64,000 nucleotides of DNA from Salegentibacter agarivorans (GTDB lineage Bacteria > Bacteroidota > Bacteroidia > Flavobacteriales > Flavobacteriaceae): NCBI RefSeq assembly GCF_900113135.1, contig NZ_FOOH01000002.1, forward strand, positions 124,001 to 188,000, in the 5' to 3' direction. Shown piece after piece: positions 43,453 to 51,669 of this stretch; positions within the stretch are counted from its first letter, which is position 1; every line of letters begins with the position of its first letter. Under the pieces are notes generated by a model. That model saw only the letters and a list, made by a program, of their open reading frames with translations, did no database searches and was not told the origin of the DNA. A program made the translations under genes and the position numbers.

Positions 43453-43560
43453 TTATTTTTTAGGCTTTCCTTCTCTGGCTGGTTGCTTTTTTGGTGCTGC
43501 CTGTGATTTTTTAGGCTCCTTCTTTGCATCGTCCTTTTTGTGATTTGCTTGCTGTGCCAT
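43453..43560 (-). CDS. 35-residue lysine-rich basic peptide
   Basis: A 35-codon frame from ATG 43560 to TAA 43453, followed at once by a minus-strand terminator. The product is almost entirely Lys, Ala, Gln, Pro and Glu, with Lys-Lys or Pro-Lys-Lys pairs along it (MAQQANHKKDDAKKEPKK to GKPKK). It is predicted to be disordered and strongly basic, like small histone H1-tail-like proteins of Bacteroidota. I do not know a named family. The terminator and the clean ATG-to-TAA frame support a real gene; nucleic-acid binding is inference. Confidence 0.6.
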   Translation of the reverse strand: MAQQANHKKDDAKKEPKKSQAAPKKQPAREGKPKK

Positions 43561-43737
43561 TTTATTTATATTTATTGATTAATAGAATAAAGATATACTT
43601 ATAATAAACTGGTTAATAGTTAATTATGAAAATATTAACTAGCAGAATATTAACTTGAATCTTTAATATTTCAAAAATTAAATAGGCTTATTGAAAGCAT
43701 TTATAGCAATTTAAATGTAATTTGACTGGCTATTGTT

Positions 43738-43745
43738 TACATTTG
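43738..43745 (+). promoter_or_regulatory. Promoter -7 box for cysE-cysM
   Basis: TACATTTG matches TAnnTTTG and lies 40 bp before the cysE start. TTG triplets are upstream, though at a short spacing. Confidence 0.45.
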
Positions 43746-43784
43746 AATAAATCAAAGATTATCATTCTAAAATTATAGTTTTAA

Positions 43785-44573
43785 ATGAGCCAGAATGAGG
43801 TTATAGAGCAGATAAAAGCACAAAAGAAACTACCGAATTTAAAATTCAGTATAAAAGAGAAAACAGAGGCTTTTACAAATAACCTCTTTTACACGTTGTT
43901 TGATGAAGAAACACCGGTAGAAGAGAATATTATAAAACTGGGGAAAGATTTTGAAGAATTGGCAGATCTTGTTTGCTGGGAACCGAAAACTCCCTGCCGG
44001 GATATTTGGCAGGAATATTTAGACAGATTACCGGGAATTCTTGAGAAACTCAATAAAGATGCTCGTGCTATTTCAGAAAACGATCCCGCTGCAAACTCGC
44101 TGGAAGAGGTAATTTTATCTTACCCCGGCTTTTTCGCTATTGCTATTTATCGTTTTAGCCACGAGTTCTATAAATTCGGACTTCCTTTGGTTCCACGTTT
44201 AATGACAGAATGTGCCCATGGACTTACGGGAACCGATATTAATCCTGGGGCGAAAATAGGAACTCCATTTTTTATAGACCACGCTACAGGAGTGGTGATT
44301 GGGGAAACCGCAGTAATAGAAGATAATGTGAAAATTTACCAGGGAGTTACCCTGGGCGCCCTTTTTGTAGACCGTAACCTAAAAGATATAAAAAGGCATC
44401 CCACCATAGAAAAGAATGTTACTATTTATGCCAATGCTACTATTCTTGGTGGGGAAACGGTAATTGGTGCCAATAGTATTATTGGAGGAAATGTTTGGTT
44501 AACCGCTTCGGTACCTAAAAATTCTATGGTTTCCCATACACCTCAAATTAATATTAAAAAGACGAGTAAATAA
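43785..44573 (+). CDS. cysE: Serine O-acetyltransferase
   Basis: A 262-residue enzyme that makes O-acetylserine from serine and acetyl-CoA, the first step of cysteine synthesis. The N-terminal helical part (about 1-140) is longer than in short EpsC types. It is followed by the left-handed beta-helix with [31 protein letters not shown] (catalytic Asp/His region), the acetyl-CoA loop GVTLGALF and the hexapeptide repeats [11 protein letters not shown] and SIIGGNVW. Its stop codon overlaps the start of cysM by one base, which matches the known partnership of the two enzymes. Confidence 0.94.
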   Translation: MSQNEVIEQIKAQKKLPNLKFSIKEKTEAFTNNLFYTLFDEETPVEENIIKLGKDFEELADLVCWEPKTPCRDIWQEYLDRLPGILEKLNKDARAISENDPAANSLEEVILSYPGFFAIAIYRFSHEFYKFGLPLVPRLMTECAHGLTGTDINPGAKIGTPFFIDHATGVVIGETAVIEDNVKIYQGVTLGALFVDRNLKDIKRHPTIEKNVTIYANATILGGETVIGANSIIGGNVWLTASVPKNSMVSHTPQINIKKTSK

Positions 44574-45457
44574 TGAACGATTCTATATTAGACCTAATAG
44601 GAAATACGCCTCTCGTAAAAGCGCAAACGCTTATTAAAAATCCTAAGGTTAAGCTATATTTTAAATTGGAAGGTCAAAATCCCGGCGGAAGCGTAAAAGA
44701 TAGGGCCGCTTATAATATGATTAAAAGCGCATTAGACAGGGGAGATATTACGAAAGAAACCAAACTCATTGAAGCCACTAGTGGTAATACAGGAATTGCT
44801 CTGGCAATGATAGCCGGATTATTTAAACTGGATATAGAACTGGTAATGCCAGAAAATTCTACTATAGAAAGAGTACAAACTATGCGTGCTTATGGAGCAA
44901 AAGTTACGCTTACTGATGCAGATGGTGGTATTGAAGGAGCGCGCGATTATGCCGAAGAAAAAATGGCTGGTGGCGATTATTTTATGATTAACCAGTTTAG
45001 TAATAACGATAACTGGCAGGCGCATTATAATACTACAGGACCTGAAATTTGGAACGATACCAAACATAAAATCACCCACTTCGTATCCTCAATGGGAACC
45101 ACGGGTACCATAATGGGAACATCTACTTATCTAAAAGAAAAAAACAAAGACATTCAAATTGTTGGAGTTCAACCCACGGACGATTCCCGTATTCCAGGAA
45201 TTAGAAAATGGCCAGAAGCTTATTTACCCAAAATTTTTAAACCAGAGAGAGTTGATCGAATTTTGGAAGTAAGTGAAGATGAGGCCGTGACAATGACTAA
45301 AAAACTCGCTGTTGAAGAAGGAATTTTTGCCGGAATGAGCAGTGGAGGTGCTGCAGCTGCAGCAATTAGATTATGCAATGAGTTGGAAGAAGGGATTGTA
45401 GTAAGTATAATTTGCGATAGGGGAGACCGGTATTTGTCTTCAAATATTTTTGAATAA
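44573..45457 (+). CDS. cysM: Cysteine synthase B (O-acetylserine sulfhydrylase, PLP)
   Basis: A 294-residue PLP enzyme that forms cysteine from O-acetylserine and sulfide or thiosulfate. PLP lysine is in NPGGSVKDRAA, the substrate loop EATSGNTGIALA follows, the phosphate-binding loop is SSMGTTGTIMG, and the SSGGAAAAA segment holds the PLP ring serine. Short length (under 300) and the loop sequences place it with CysM rather than CysK. It is translationally coupled to cysE. A hairpin follows the stop codon. Confidence 0.93.
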   Translation: MNDSILDLIGNTPLVKAQTLIKNPKVKLYFKLEGQNPGGSVKDRAAYNMIKSALDRGDITKETKLIEATSGNTGIALAMIAGLFKLDIELVMPENSTIERVQTMRAYGAKVTLTDADGGIEGARDYAEEKMAGGDYFMINQFSNNDNWQAHYNTTGPEIWNDTKHKITHFVSSMGTTGTIMGTSTYLKEKNKDIQIVGVQPTDDSRIPGIRKWPEAYLPKIFKPERVDRILEVSEDEAVTMTKKLAVEEGIFAGMSSGGAAAAAIRLCNELEEGIVVSIICDRGDRYLSSNIFE

Positions 45458-45463
45458 AAAATT

Positions 45464-45496
45464 ACTCCGGAAGTTGAATGGTTTAATTTCCGGAGT
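45464..45496 (+). terminator. Hairpin after cysM
   Basis: Stem ACTCCGGAA/TTCCGGAGT with a 15-base loop. The T-run after it is weak (ATAAATT), so termination is plausible but not strong. It lies between convergent genes. Confidence 0.55.
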
Positions 45497-45513
45497 ATAA
45501 ATTAAAAATTGGG

Positions 45514-46080
45514 TTATTCAACAATTGTTGCCACTGCCACGCCTGATGCGTCTCTGTTAATATTCATTTTTACAGTTTTACTTTTCTTACCATTTTCAAG
45601 CTTCACCTTGTAAAACTCCTTATTAATTTCTCCTCCAGCCCTGGAAAATGCTAAATGTTTTGTGCCAACAATGCTATAACCCTTGTTAGCTTTTAGAACA
45701 CTTATCAAAGAATTATAAGGTAAATTTATATCGATAAATTTTTGGCTACTGGAAATAATTTCTCCCAGGTTATTATAAATAACTTTTAAATTCCCTTTAT
45801 TGGTGATAAAAGTAACCTGATATGTATCGTATTCTTTATCGCGGTTGGCAGTAATAAAGTCCATAATGCTAAAATTTTGCCTGGCATATTTCATTGGGTT
45901 GGAATGAAATTGGCCTACATAATCTTCACTCACATTATAGGTTAATGAATTGGAAGATTCTTCAATTTCAAGGGATTTTGGATTTAAGTCCATTTTCAAT
46001 TCGTCTAGCTTAATTACATTCTGTGAATATGCCATCCCTAAAAAGGCAATACAAAGTAAGCTTAAGATTAACTTTCTCAT
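45514..46080 (-). CDS. Secreted hypothetical protein
   Basis: A 188-residue exported protein with a clear signal peptide (about 1-19, LILSLLCIAFLGMAYSQ). The mature part has no motif that I recognise. A region around YDTYQVTFITNKGNLKVIYNNLGEIISS looks like the paired strands of PepSY-type domains, and the C-terminal half has KGYSIVGTKHLAFSRAGG followed by a Lys-rich strand. Periplasmic or surface location is likely. It lies upstream of no co-directional neighbour. Function is unknown. Confidence 0.72.
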   Translation of the reverse strand: MRKLILSLLCIAFLGMAYSQNVIKLDELKMDLNPKSLEIEESSNSLTYNVSEDYVGQFHSNPMKYARQNFSIMDFITANRDKEYDTYQVTFITNKGNLKVIYNNLGEIISSSQKFIDINLPYNSLISVLKANKGYSIVGTKHLAFSRAGGEINKEFYKVKLENGKKSKTVKMNINRDASGVAVATIVE

Positions 46081-46200
46081 AATAATTTAATTTAGAGATT
46101 AATAAATAATTGTTCTCTAAAATTAATCGAGTATTACTTGAAGTAAAACTACTTAAGTATCACTAATATAATATTTAACAAAATTTAATTGAATAAATTT

Positions 46201-46899
46201 TTACTGGTTGGTCGCTTTCTTTATAAGTAGGGTTAAATTTATAACTTCCATCTTTTTTCTCCCTAATTTCAATATTCCTTCATGCTTAAATTCCTGGAAG
46301 TGCCTGTTTACTACAGCGCGGGTAGATCCTATTAAATTGGCAATTTCTTCATTAGACAGGTCATTAATAAATTCCAGCTTTTTTGATTCCTGATTTATAT
46401 TCTTTAAAATTAGACTGGCTAGTCGAGCGGGAATTTCTAGAAGAGTGTGATTAACGGCATACTCTTCTATATTTAAAAGTTGTTTTCCTAAATAAGGGAG
46501 CAGTCTTTGGTTTAATATAGGATATTTAATTAACCACCGGCGTACAATTAATATAGGTGTAGATAACATTTTTACATCTTCTAAAGACTCATAATATAAT
46601 TTGTGAGAGCAATCTTCAATTAAAGTTATAACATCAAAGAAGTCATTTTTTCTAAGTAAAAACAAAGTAAATTCCCGTCCAGTCCTTTTGTCTGTTTTAA
46701 AAACTTTTAAACGGCCCGAAATTATAATATGAAATTTATGTCTTAATTGATAACAGCTACTGCAGGTATGAGCTGGCCATTTTTCTATAATAAACTGGGA
46801 AGCAATCAATAGTAAAGATTCTTTATCAAAATCTTTGAAAAGAATACTGTTTTCAATGGTTTTTAATCCCAACGCATTTCCCTTTCCTTTTTGATTCAT
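46201..46899 (-). CDS. Crp/Fnr family transcriptional regulator
   Basis: A 232-residue regulator with an N-terminal cyclic-nucleotide-binding-like beta-barrel (about 20-135) and a C-terminal Crp-type winged helix (NDLSNEEIANLIGSTRAVVNRHFQEFKHEGIL, about 180-212). The barrel contains a C46-S-S-C49 pair in PAHTCSSCYQLRH, in the place where the barrel would start, so metal or redox sensing is conceivable. It lacks the four N-terminal cysteines of FNR. The frame opens at a TTG two codons earlier, but the ATG at 46899 is preferred. Target genes are not evident. Confidence 0.88.
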   Translation of the reverse strand: MNQKGKGNALGLKTIENSILFKDFDKESLLLIASQFIIEKWPAHTCSSCYQLRHKFHIIISGRLKVFKTDKRTGREFTLFLLRKNDFFDVITLIEDCSHKLYYESLEDVKMLSTPILIVRRWLIKYPILNQRLLPYLGKQLLNIEEYAVNHTLLEIPARLASLILKNINQESKKLEFINDLSNEEIANLIGSTRAVVNRHFQEFKHEGILKLGRKKMEVINLTLLIKKATNQ

Positions 46900-47023
46900 A
46901 ATCAATTGTTTTGATTTATAAAACCTTCGGGAGGGAACAAAAAATGAATTCTAAAATTACTCATTTCCTAATTATTAAATTGTATTTCTGTCGTAAATAT
47001 TTCTTTAAACCTAAGAAATCAGC

Positions 47024-47031
47024 TATTTTTG
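47024..47031 (+). promoter_or_regulatory. Promoter -7 box for the SF2 helicase
   Basis: TATTTTTG matches TAnnTTTG and lies 27 bp before the helicase start. Confidence 0.45.
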
Positions 47032-47057
47032 CAAACTTGCAGATCTGAAAAAAAATT

Positions 47058-48572
47058 ATGGCGGTGGAAACCTTTGGAATAGAAGACAAAAAAGTTGACA
47101 AGGAACTTTATGACTATCAACAAAAAGATATAGACAAGATCTTTAATGTGATAGATAAGCATCCTGAACATTATAACCTGCTTTACCAATTACCTACAGG
47201 TGGTGGTAAAACGGTTATTTTTTCACAAATGGTGCGTGAATATATACAACGTACCGAAAAGAAAGTACTTATTCTAACTCATAGAATAGAATTGTGTAAG
47301 CAAACCTCCAATATGTTAGATGGGTTTGGCGTGCGTAATAAAATTATAAATTCCAAGGTTAAAGAATTACCAGATCAGGAAGACTATATGTGTTTTGTGG
47401 CTATGGTAGAAACCTTAAATAACCGCTTGCACGATGAAAAGCTGGAAATTAAAGATATTGGGCTTGTAATTATAGATGAGGCTCATTATAATTCTTTCCG
47501 GAAATTATTTAAATTTTTTGAGAAGTGTTTTATTCTTGGAGTAACGGCCACGCCGCTAAGCTCTAACATAAAATTACCTATGAAGGATAACTACCGCGAA
47601 CTCATTGTAGGAGATTCTATAGGTTCACTTATTGAAAAAGGCTTTTTGGCCCGTGCAAATACCTATAGCTATAACGTAGGACTTACCAGTTTAAAAGTGG
47701 GAATGAATGGAGATTATACCGTAAAATCTTCAGAAGAGTTATATTCTAATATTTCCATGCAGGAAAAACTGCTTACAGCTTATTACGAACGCTCTAAGGG
47801 AAAGAAAACCCTTATTTTTAATAATGGTATTAATACTTCTATTGAAGTTTATGAGACTTTTAGAAATGCAGGTTTACCTATTCGGCATTTAGATAATACC
47901 ACCAGTAAACAGGATAGAAGAGATATTTTAAAATGGTTTAAGCACACGCCTGATGCCATTGTAACTTCGGTAAGTATTCTTACCACCGGTTTTGATGAAC
48001 CTACGGTAGAAACCATTGTATTGAACCGGGCTACAAAATCCCTAACGCTTTATTTTCAAATGATTGGTCGTGGCTCCAGGGTTTTACCGGGAAAATCTGA
48101 ATTCAATGTGATAGATTTAGGTAATAACCTGGCTCGTTTTGGAGAGTGGAGTTCTCCAGTAGACTGGAAACAAATCTTTAGGGCTCCAGATTTCTATTTT
48201 GAAAATCTATTAAGTGATGAAGAAATTGAGCGTGAGTTTAAATACGTAATGCCTCCCGAAATAAGGGAGCAATTTTCTAATACCGAAGATGTAGATTTTG
48301 ACGTTGAAGAAGCTTACGATAAAGTGATTAAAAAAGGATTAAAATCTAAAGCAGTCTTAGAATGGTCTATGGAGCAGCACGTAAAAATGTGCGTAGAAAA
48401 TTCTGAAGATGTTTTTGATGCAAGAATCCTTGCAAAAGAGCTTAAAGATGATATTAGTTCTCGCATTAAGCAATATTCTTATTGTATAAGCAAGAGCACT
48501 AAAAATTACCGCGATTGGTTGGAAGAAGATTACTCCCGAAAATTGCGAATGGCCATTAATAAAGAATTTTAA
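47058..48572 (+). CDS. Superfamily 2 DEAD/DEAH helicase (RadD-like)
   Basis: A 504-residue helicase. Motif I PTGGGKT is near residue 50, Ia LTHRIELC, motif II DEAH near 140, motif III VTATP, and motifs IV-VI include GIPTTGFDEP-like ILTTGFDEPTVETIV and QMIGRGSR. The order and the QMIGRGSR ending are those of RadD/RecG-related Rad25-like proteins in bacteria, which act in DNA repair. It is monocistronic, ends at a terminator hairpin and has no restriction or defence partner next to it. DNA repair is a family-based inference. Confidence 0.88.
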   Translation: MAVETFGIEDKKVDKELYDYQQKDIDKIFNVIDKHPEHYNLLYQLPTGGGKTVIFSQMVREYIQRTEKKVLILTHRIELCKQTSNMLDGFGVRNKIINSKVKELPDQEDYMCFVAMVETLNNRLHDEKLEIKDIGLVIIDEAHYNSFRKLFKFFEKCFILGVTATPLSSNIKLPMKDNYRELIVGDSIGSLIEKGFLARANTYSYNVGLTSLKVGMNGDYTVKSSEELYSNISMQEKLLTAYYERSKGKKTLIFNNGINTSIEVYETFRNAGLPIRHLDNTTSKQDRRDILKWFKHTPDAIVTSVSILTTGFDEPTVETIVLNRATKSLTLYFQMIGRGSRVLPGKSEFNVIDLGNNLARFGEWSSPVDWKQIFRAPDFYFENLLSDEEIEREFKYVMPPEIREQFSNTEDVDFDVEEAYDKVIKKGLKSKAVLEWSMEQHVKMCVENSEDVFDARILAKELKDDISSRIKQYSYCISKSTKNYRDWLEEDYSRKLRMAINKEF

Positions 48573-48645
48573 GTGGTTTTTACGTCAAGTAAGTTTTTTC
48601 TTGATTATACTCCATATTAGTTGAAGTCAAAATACAAACTAATAG

Positions 48646-48681
48646 ATCTCGTTGCGAAGATTTTCGAAGCGGGATTTTTTT
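48646..48681 (+). terminator. Terminator after the SF2 helicase
   Basis: Stem ATCTCGTTGCGAA with TTCGAAGCGGGAT (G-U pairs included) followed by TTTTTT. Confidence 0.7.
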
Positions 48682-48714
48682 CTGAACCTGCCTTAGGCGT
48701 CTGGCGGGTTCAGA
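48681..48714. repeat. Inverted repeat next to the helicase terminator
   Basis: TCTGAACCTGCC pairs with GGCGGGTTCAGA (one G-U pair) across a 10-base loop. No T-run follows on either strand, so it is not an obvious terminator; a REP-like remnant is possible. Confidence 0.5.
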
Positions 48715-48734
48715 ATCTTTAAGAAGAAATAGAA

Positions 48735-49214
48735 TTAATCGGTATCTGCAGATTTTACATCCCGCTCAATAAATTCCCTTTCCCTAACCGAGCCACCAAC
48801 TACTATAGCTGCGCTAATTAACACCAGGTTTTTAATAATATACTGGCCTTCGGTAGTTAGCACAAATGGAAAATTTTCAAAGCAAACTTCAGGTAAAATA
48901 ATAAAAGGTAAAAATGTTCCGGGCATTTGTAATACCAGTAAAACAATTGCCAGCCTTAGCGTGCGTTTAGAGAGTAAAAATACGCCTATTAAAACCTCCC
49001 AAACCCCTAAAAAAGGAATAAAAAATTCAGGATCAAACCAAAAAACAGTAGCAGCAATAAGTTCCTGCGCCGGGCTATCCCAAACCACTTTTAAAGCTCC
49101 AAACCAAATAAAATTTATGGCCAGTGAAAATCGTAAAATGGGTTTCCCATATTTATACATCCACTCGCTAATTTGGTAATCCAGTTTGCTGAATTTGGCA
49201 GTATTTTCTTTCAT
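48735..49214 (-). CDS. DoxX/DUF417-like membrane protein
   Basis: A 159-residue membrane protein with four helices: YGKPILRFSLAINFIWFGALKVV, the FFIPFLGVWEVLIGVFLLS helix with conserved Gly-Val-x-Glu, LRLAIVLLVLQMPGTFLP, and a C-terminal YIIKNLVLISAAIVV. This matches the DoxX-like/YkgB (DUF417) fold. Function is unknown; some members respond to oxidative or chlorine stress. The charged C-terminus (REREFIERD) is cytoplasmic. It is divergent from the catalase gene, 145 bp away, and shared stress control is a mild possibility. Confidence 0.78.
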   Translation of the reverse strand: MKENTAKFSKLDYQISEWMYKYGKPILRFSLAINFIWFGALKVVWDSPAQELIAATVFWFDPEFFIPFLGVWEVLIGVFLLSKRTLRLAIVLLVLQMPGTFLPFIILPEVCFENFPFVLTTEGQYIIKNLVLISAAIVVGGSVREREFIERDVKSADTD

Positions 49215-49359
49215 TTTTTTCCTTCTTGAAATTCAAAATTGCGGAATATTTACCTGCTTCAAAAGCACATCAGTAATTATAGGATTTATTTAACAGCGCT
49301 AAATTTTATTACAGCCATTTATTTATGAATTTTAAAGGAACCAATAAAAAATTATAATT

Positions 49360-51510
49360 ATGAAAGATGACGGAAAGAAAAAAGCTTCCAAAAATAAGAA
49401 GCATGAAGACCTGGAAAAAAATCGGGAAGATGGCCAGGAACAGTTTTTAACCACCAACCAGGGCGTTAGAATTAATGATAATCAAAACTCTCTTAAAGCT
49501 GGAGACCGGGGCGCTTCTTTGCTGGAAGATTTTATTTTAAGAGAAAAAATCACCCATTTTGACCACGAAAGAATTCCAGAAAGAATAGTACACGCTCGCG
49601 GATCTGGAGCCCATGGATATTTCCAGGTATACGAATCTATGGAGAAATATACCAAAGCCGGTTTTTTACAGGATCCATCTAAGAAAACCCCGGTATTTAC
49701 AAGATTTTCTACTGTGGCTGGATTTAAAGGTTCAACCGATTTAGCCCGGGATGTACGCGGTTTTTCAGTTAAATTTTATACCGAAGAAGGAAATTATGAC
49801 CTGGTAGGAAATAATATCCCGGTGTTTTTTATCCAGGATGCTATAAAATTCCCAGATCTAATTCACGCTGTAAAGCCAGAACCACATAATGAAATTCCGC
49901 AGGCAGCTTCAGCACACGATACGTTTTGGGATTTTGTTTCCCTAATGCCAGAGTCTATGCATATGATTATGTGGGCTATGAGTGATAGGGCAATTCCAAG
50001 AAGTTTAAGAATGATGGAAGGTTTTGGCGTTCATACCTTTAGATTTGTAAATAAAGAGGGAAAAGGAACTTTTGTAAAATTCCACTGGAAACCATTGTTA
50101 GGAACTCACGGAGTTGCCTGGGACGAAGCACAAAAAATTTCAGGAAACGATCCCGATTTCCATAGAAGAGATCTTTGGGAAGCAATAGAAAACGGCCAGT
50201 TCCCAGAGTGGGAGTTAGGAGTTCAATTAATTCCTGAAGAAGATGAGCATAAATTTGATTTTGATCTTCTAGATGCTACAAAACTAGTTCCGGAAGAGAT
50301 GGTGCCGGTAAAGAAAATTGGTAAAATGGTGCTAGACAGGAATCCCGATAATTTTTTTGCAGAAACCGAACAGGTAGCCTTCCACCCCGGCCATATTGTA
50401 CCCGGAATAGACTTTACTAATGATCCGCTACTCCAGGGTAGGTTATTCTCTTATACCGATACCCAACTGAAGCGACTGGGAGGACCAAACTTTCACGAAA
50501 TCCCAATTAACCGGCCAATTGCACCAATGCACAACAACCAGCGTGATGGGCATATGCGTCAGCAAATAAATAAAGGACAAACCAGTTACCAGCCAAATTC
50601 TTTAGGAAATGGCTGCCCATTCCAGGCCAAGATTGCAGAAGGCGGATTTGATAGTTATCCTGAAAAAGTTGATGCTAAAAAAGTACGTGAACGCAGCGAA
50701 AGTTTTAAAGATCATTTTAGCCAGGCTACTTTGTTCTTTAACAGCCAGAGTGAAGTTGAGCAGCAACACATTATTAATGCTTTCAGTTTTGAACTGGGAA
50801 AAGTAGATGTGGCAGAAGTAAGGGAAAGAGTACTTGGTTTATTAAACGAGGTAAGTAAAGAACTGGCAAAAGAAGTTGCATCTAATTTGGGAATGCCTGT
50901 ACCAAAGAAAAAAACACAATTAAATCATGGAGTTCCTGCAGATTTTGATCCAGAACGTTATGAACCTACTAAGAGCAATCCGTCTTTAGATAAAGACCCT
51001 GCATTAAGTATGATGCGCAATGGATTTGGAAATATTGCAACCAGAAAAGTAGCGTTTTTATGCGCAGATGGTGTAGATGATAAATCGGTTAACGATATGA
51101 AGAAAGCCCTGGATAAAGAAGGGGCGATGGTAAAAATTCTTGGGCCAAATTCTACTGAAGTTAAAACCGCCGATGGTAAATCACTAAAAGTAGATGAAGC
51201 TTTTAGAACCAGTGCTTCTGTAGTATTTGACGCTTTTTATGTTCCGGCTGGTGAAAAAGCCCATATGGCACTGAAAAAAATTCCGAAAGCAATTCATTTT
51301 TTAAACGAAGGTTACAAGCATTGTAAACCAATTGCTACAGCCCAGGAAAACGGTTTAATTGAAGAAACTTATTTCTGGAATAAACTGGATAAGAAAAACC
51401 TTGCTGAAGATGGGGTGATTGTAGGAAAAGATAAATCATCAGAATTTATTAAAGCTATAGGACAACACCGTTTCTGGAAAAGAGAGGAAAAAGATAGTAT
51501 TCCTGCATAA
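49360..51510 (+). CDS. katE: Large-subunit catalase (clade 2, HPII-type)
   Basis: A 716-residue monofunctional haem catalase that breaks down hydrogen peroxide. The distal haem His lies in [17 protein letters not shown], the catalytic Asn in [20 protein letters not shown], and the proximal Tyr in [19 protein letters not shown]. After the catalase core (about 30-540) comes the flavodoxin/DJ-1-like C-terminal domain (about 560-700, with [11 protein letters not shown]) that defines the large clade 2 enzymes. The start ATG is followed by a Lys-rich leader. The stop codon is followed by a dispersed palindromic repeat, probably acting as terminator. Confidence 0.95.
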   Translation: MKDDGKKKASKNKKHEDLEKNREDGQEQFLTTNQGVRINDNQNSLKAGDRGASLLEDFILREKITHFDHERIPERIVHARGSGAHGYFQVYESMEKYTKAGFLQDPSKKTPVFTRFSTVAGFKGSTDLARDVRGFSVKFYTEEGNYDLVGNNIPVFFIQDAIKFPDLIHAVKPEPHNEIPQAASAHDTFWDFVSLMPESMHMIMWAMSDRAIPRSLRMMEGFGVHTFRFVNKEGKGTFVKFHWKPLLGTHGVAWDEAQKISGNDPDFHRRDLWEAIENGQFPEWELGVQLIPEEDEHKFDFDLLDATKLVPEEMVPVKKIGKMVLDRNPDNFFAETEQVAFHPGHIVPGIDFTNDPLLQGRLFSYTDTQLKRLGGPNFHEIPINRPIAPMHNNQRDGHMRQQINKGQTSYQPNSLGNGCPFQAKIAEGGFDSYPEKVDAKKVRERSESFKDHFSQATLFFNSQSEVEQQHIINAFSFELGKVDVAEVRERVLGLLNEVSKELAKEVASNLGMPVPKKKTQLNHGVPADFDPERYEPTKSNPSLDKDPALSMMRNGFGNIATRKVAFLCADGVDDKSVNDMKKALDKEGAMVKILGPNSTEVKTADGKSLKVDEAFRTSASVVFDAFYVPAGEKAHMALKKIPKAIHFLNEGYKHCKPIATAQENGLIEETYFWNKLDKKNLAEDGVIVGKDKSSEFIKAIGQHRFWKREEKDSIPA

Positions 51511-51537
51511 TTTTTTCTGAAATATGTTATAAATATT

Positions 51538-51665
51538 GAGACTGTTTGAAAAGTTTTATAAGTCGTCATTCTGAATTTATTTCAGAATCTAAGATTTTAT
51601 AATTTAAACAAATTATAAGCTGAAACAAGTTCAGCTTGACGGAATTAGACTTTTCAAACAGTCTC
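51538..51665. repeat. Dispersed palindromic repeat, copy B (MITE-like, inverted)
   Basis: A 128-bp element with perfect 17-bp terminal inverted repeats, GAGACTGTTTGAAAAGT at each end. Internal palindromes appear in the reverse order to copies A and C (TTCTGAATTTATTTCAGAA first, then AAGCTGAAACAAGTTCAGCTT). It fills almost the whole gap between the convergent catalase and PBP1A genes and would fold into a long hairpin in either transcript. Confidence 0.82.
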
Positions 51666-51669
51666 TTTT

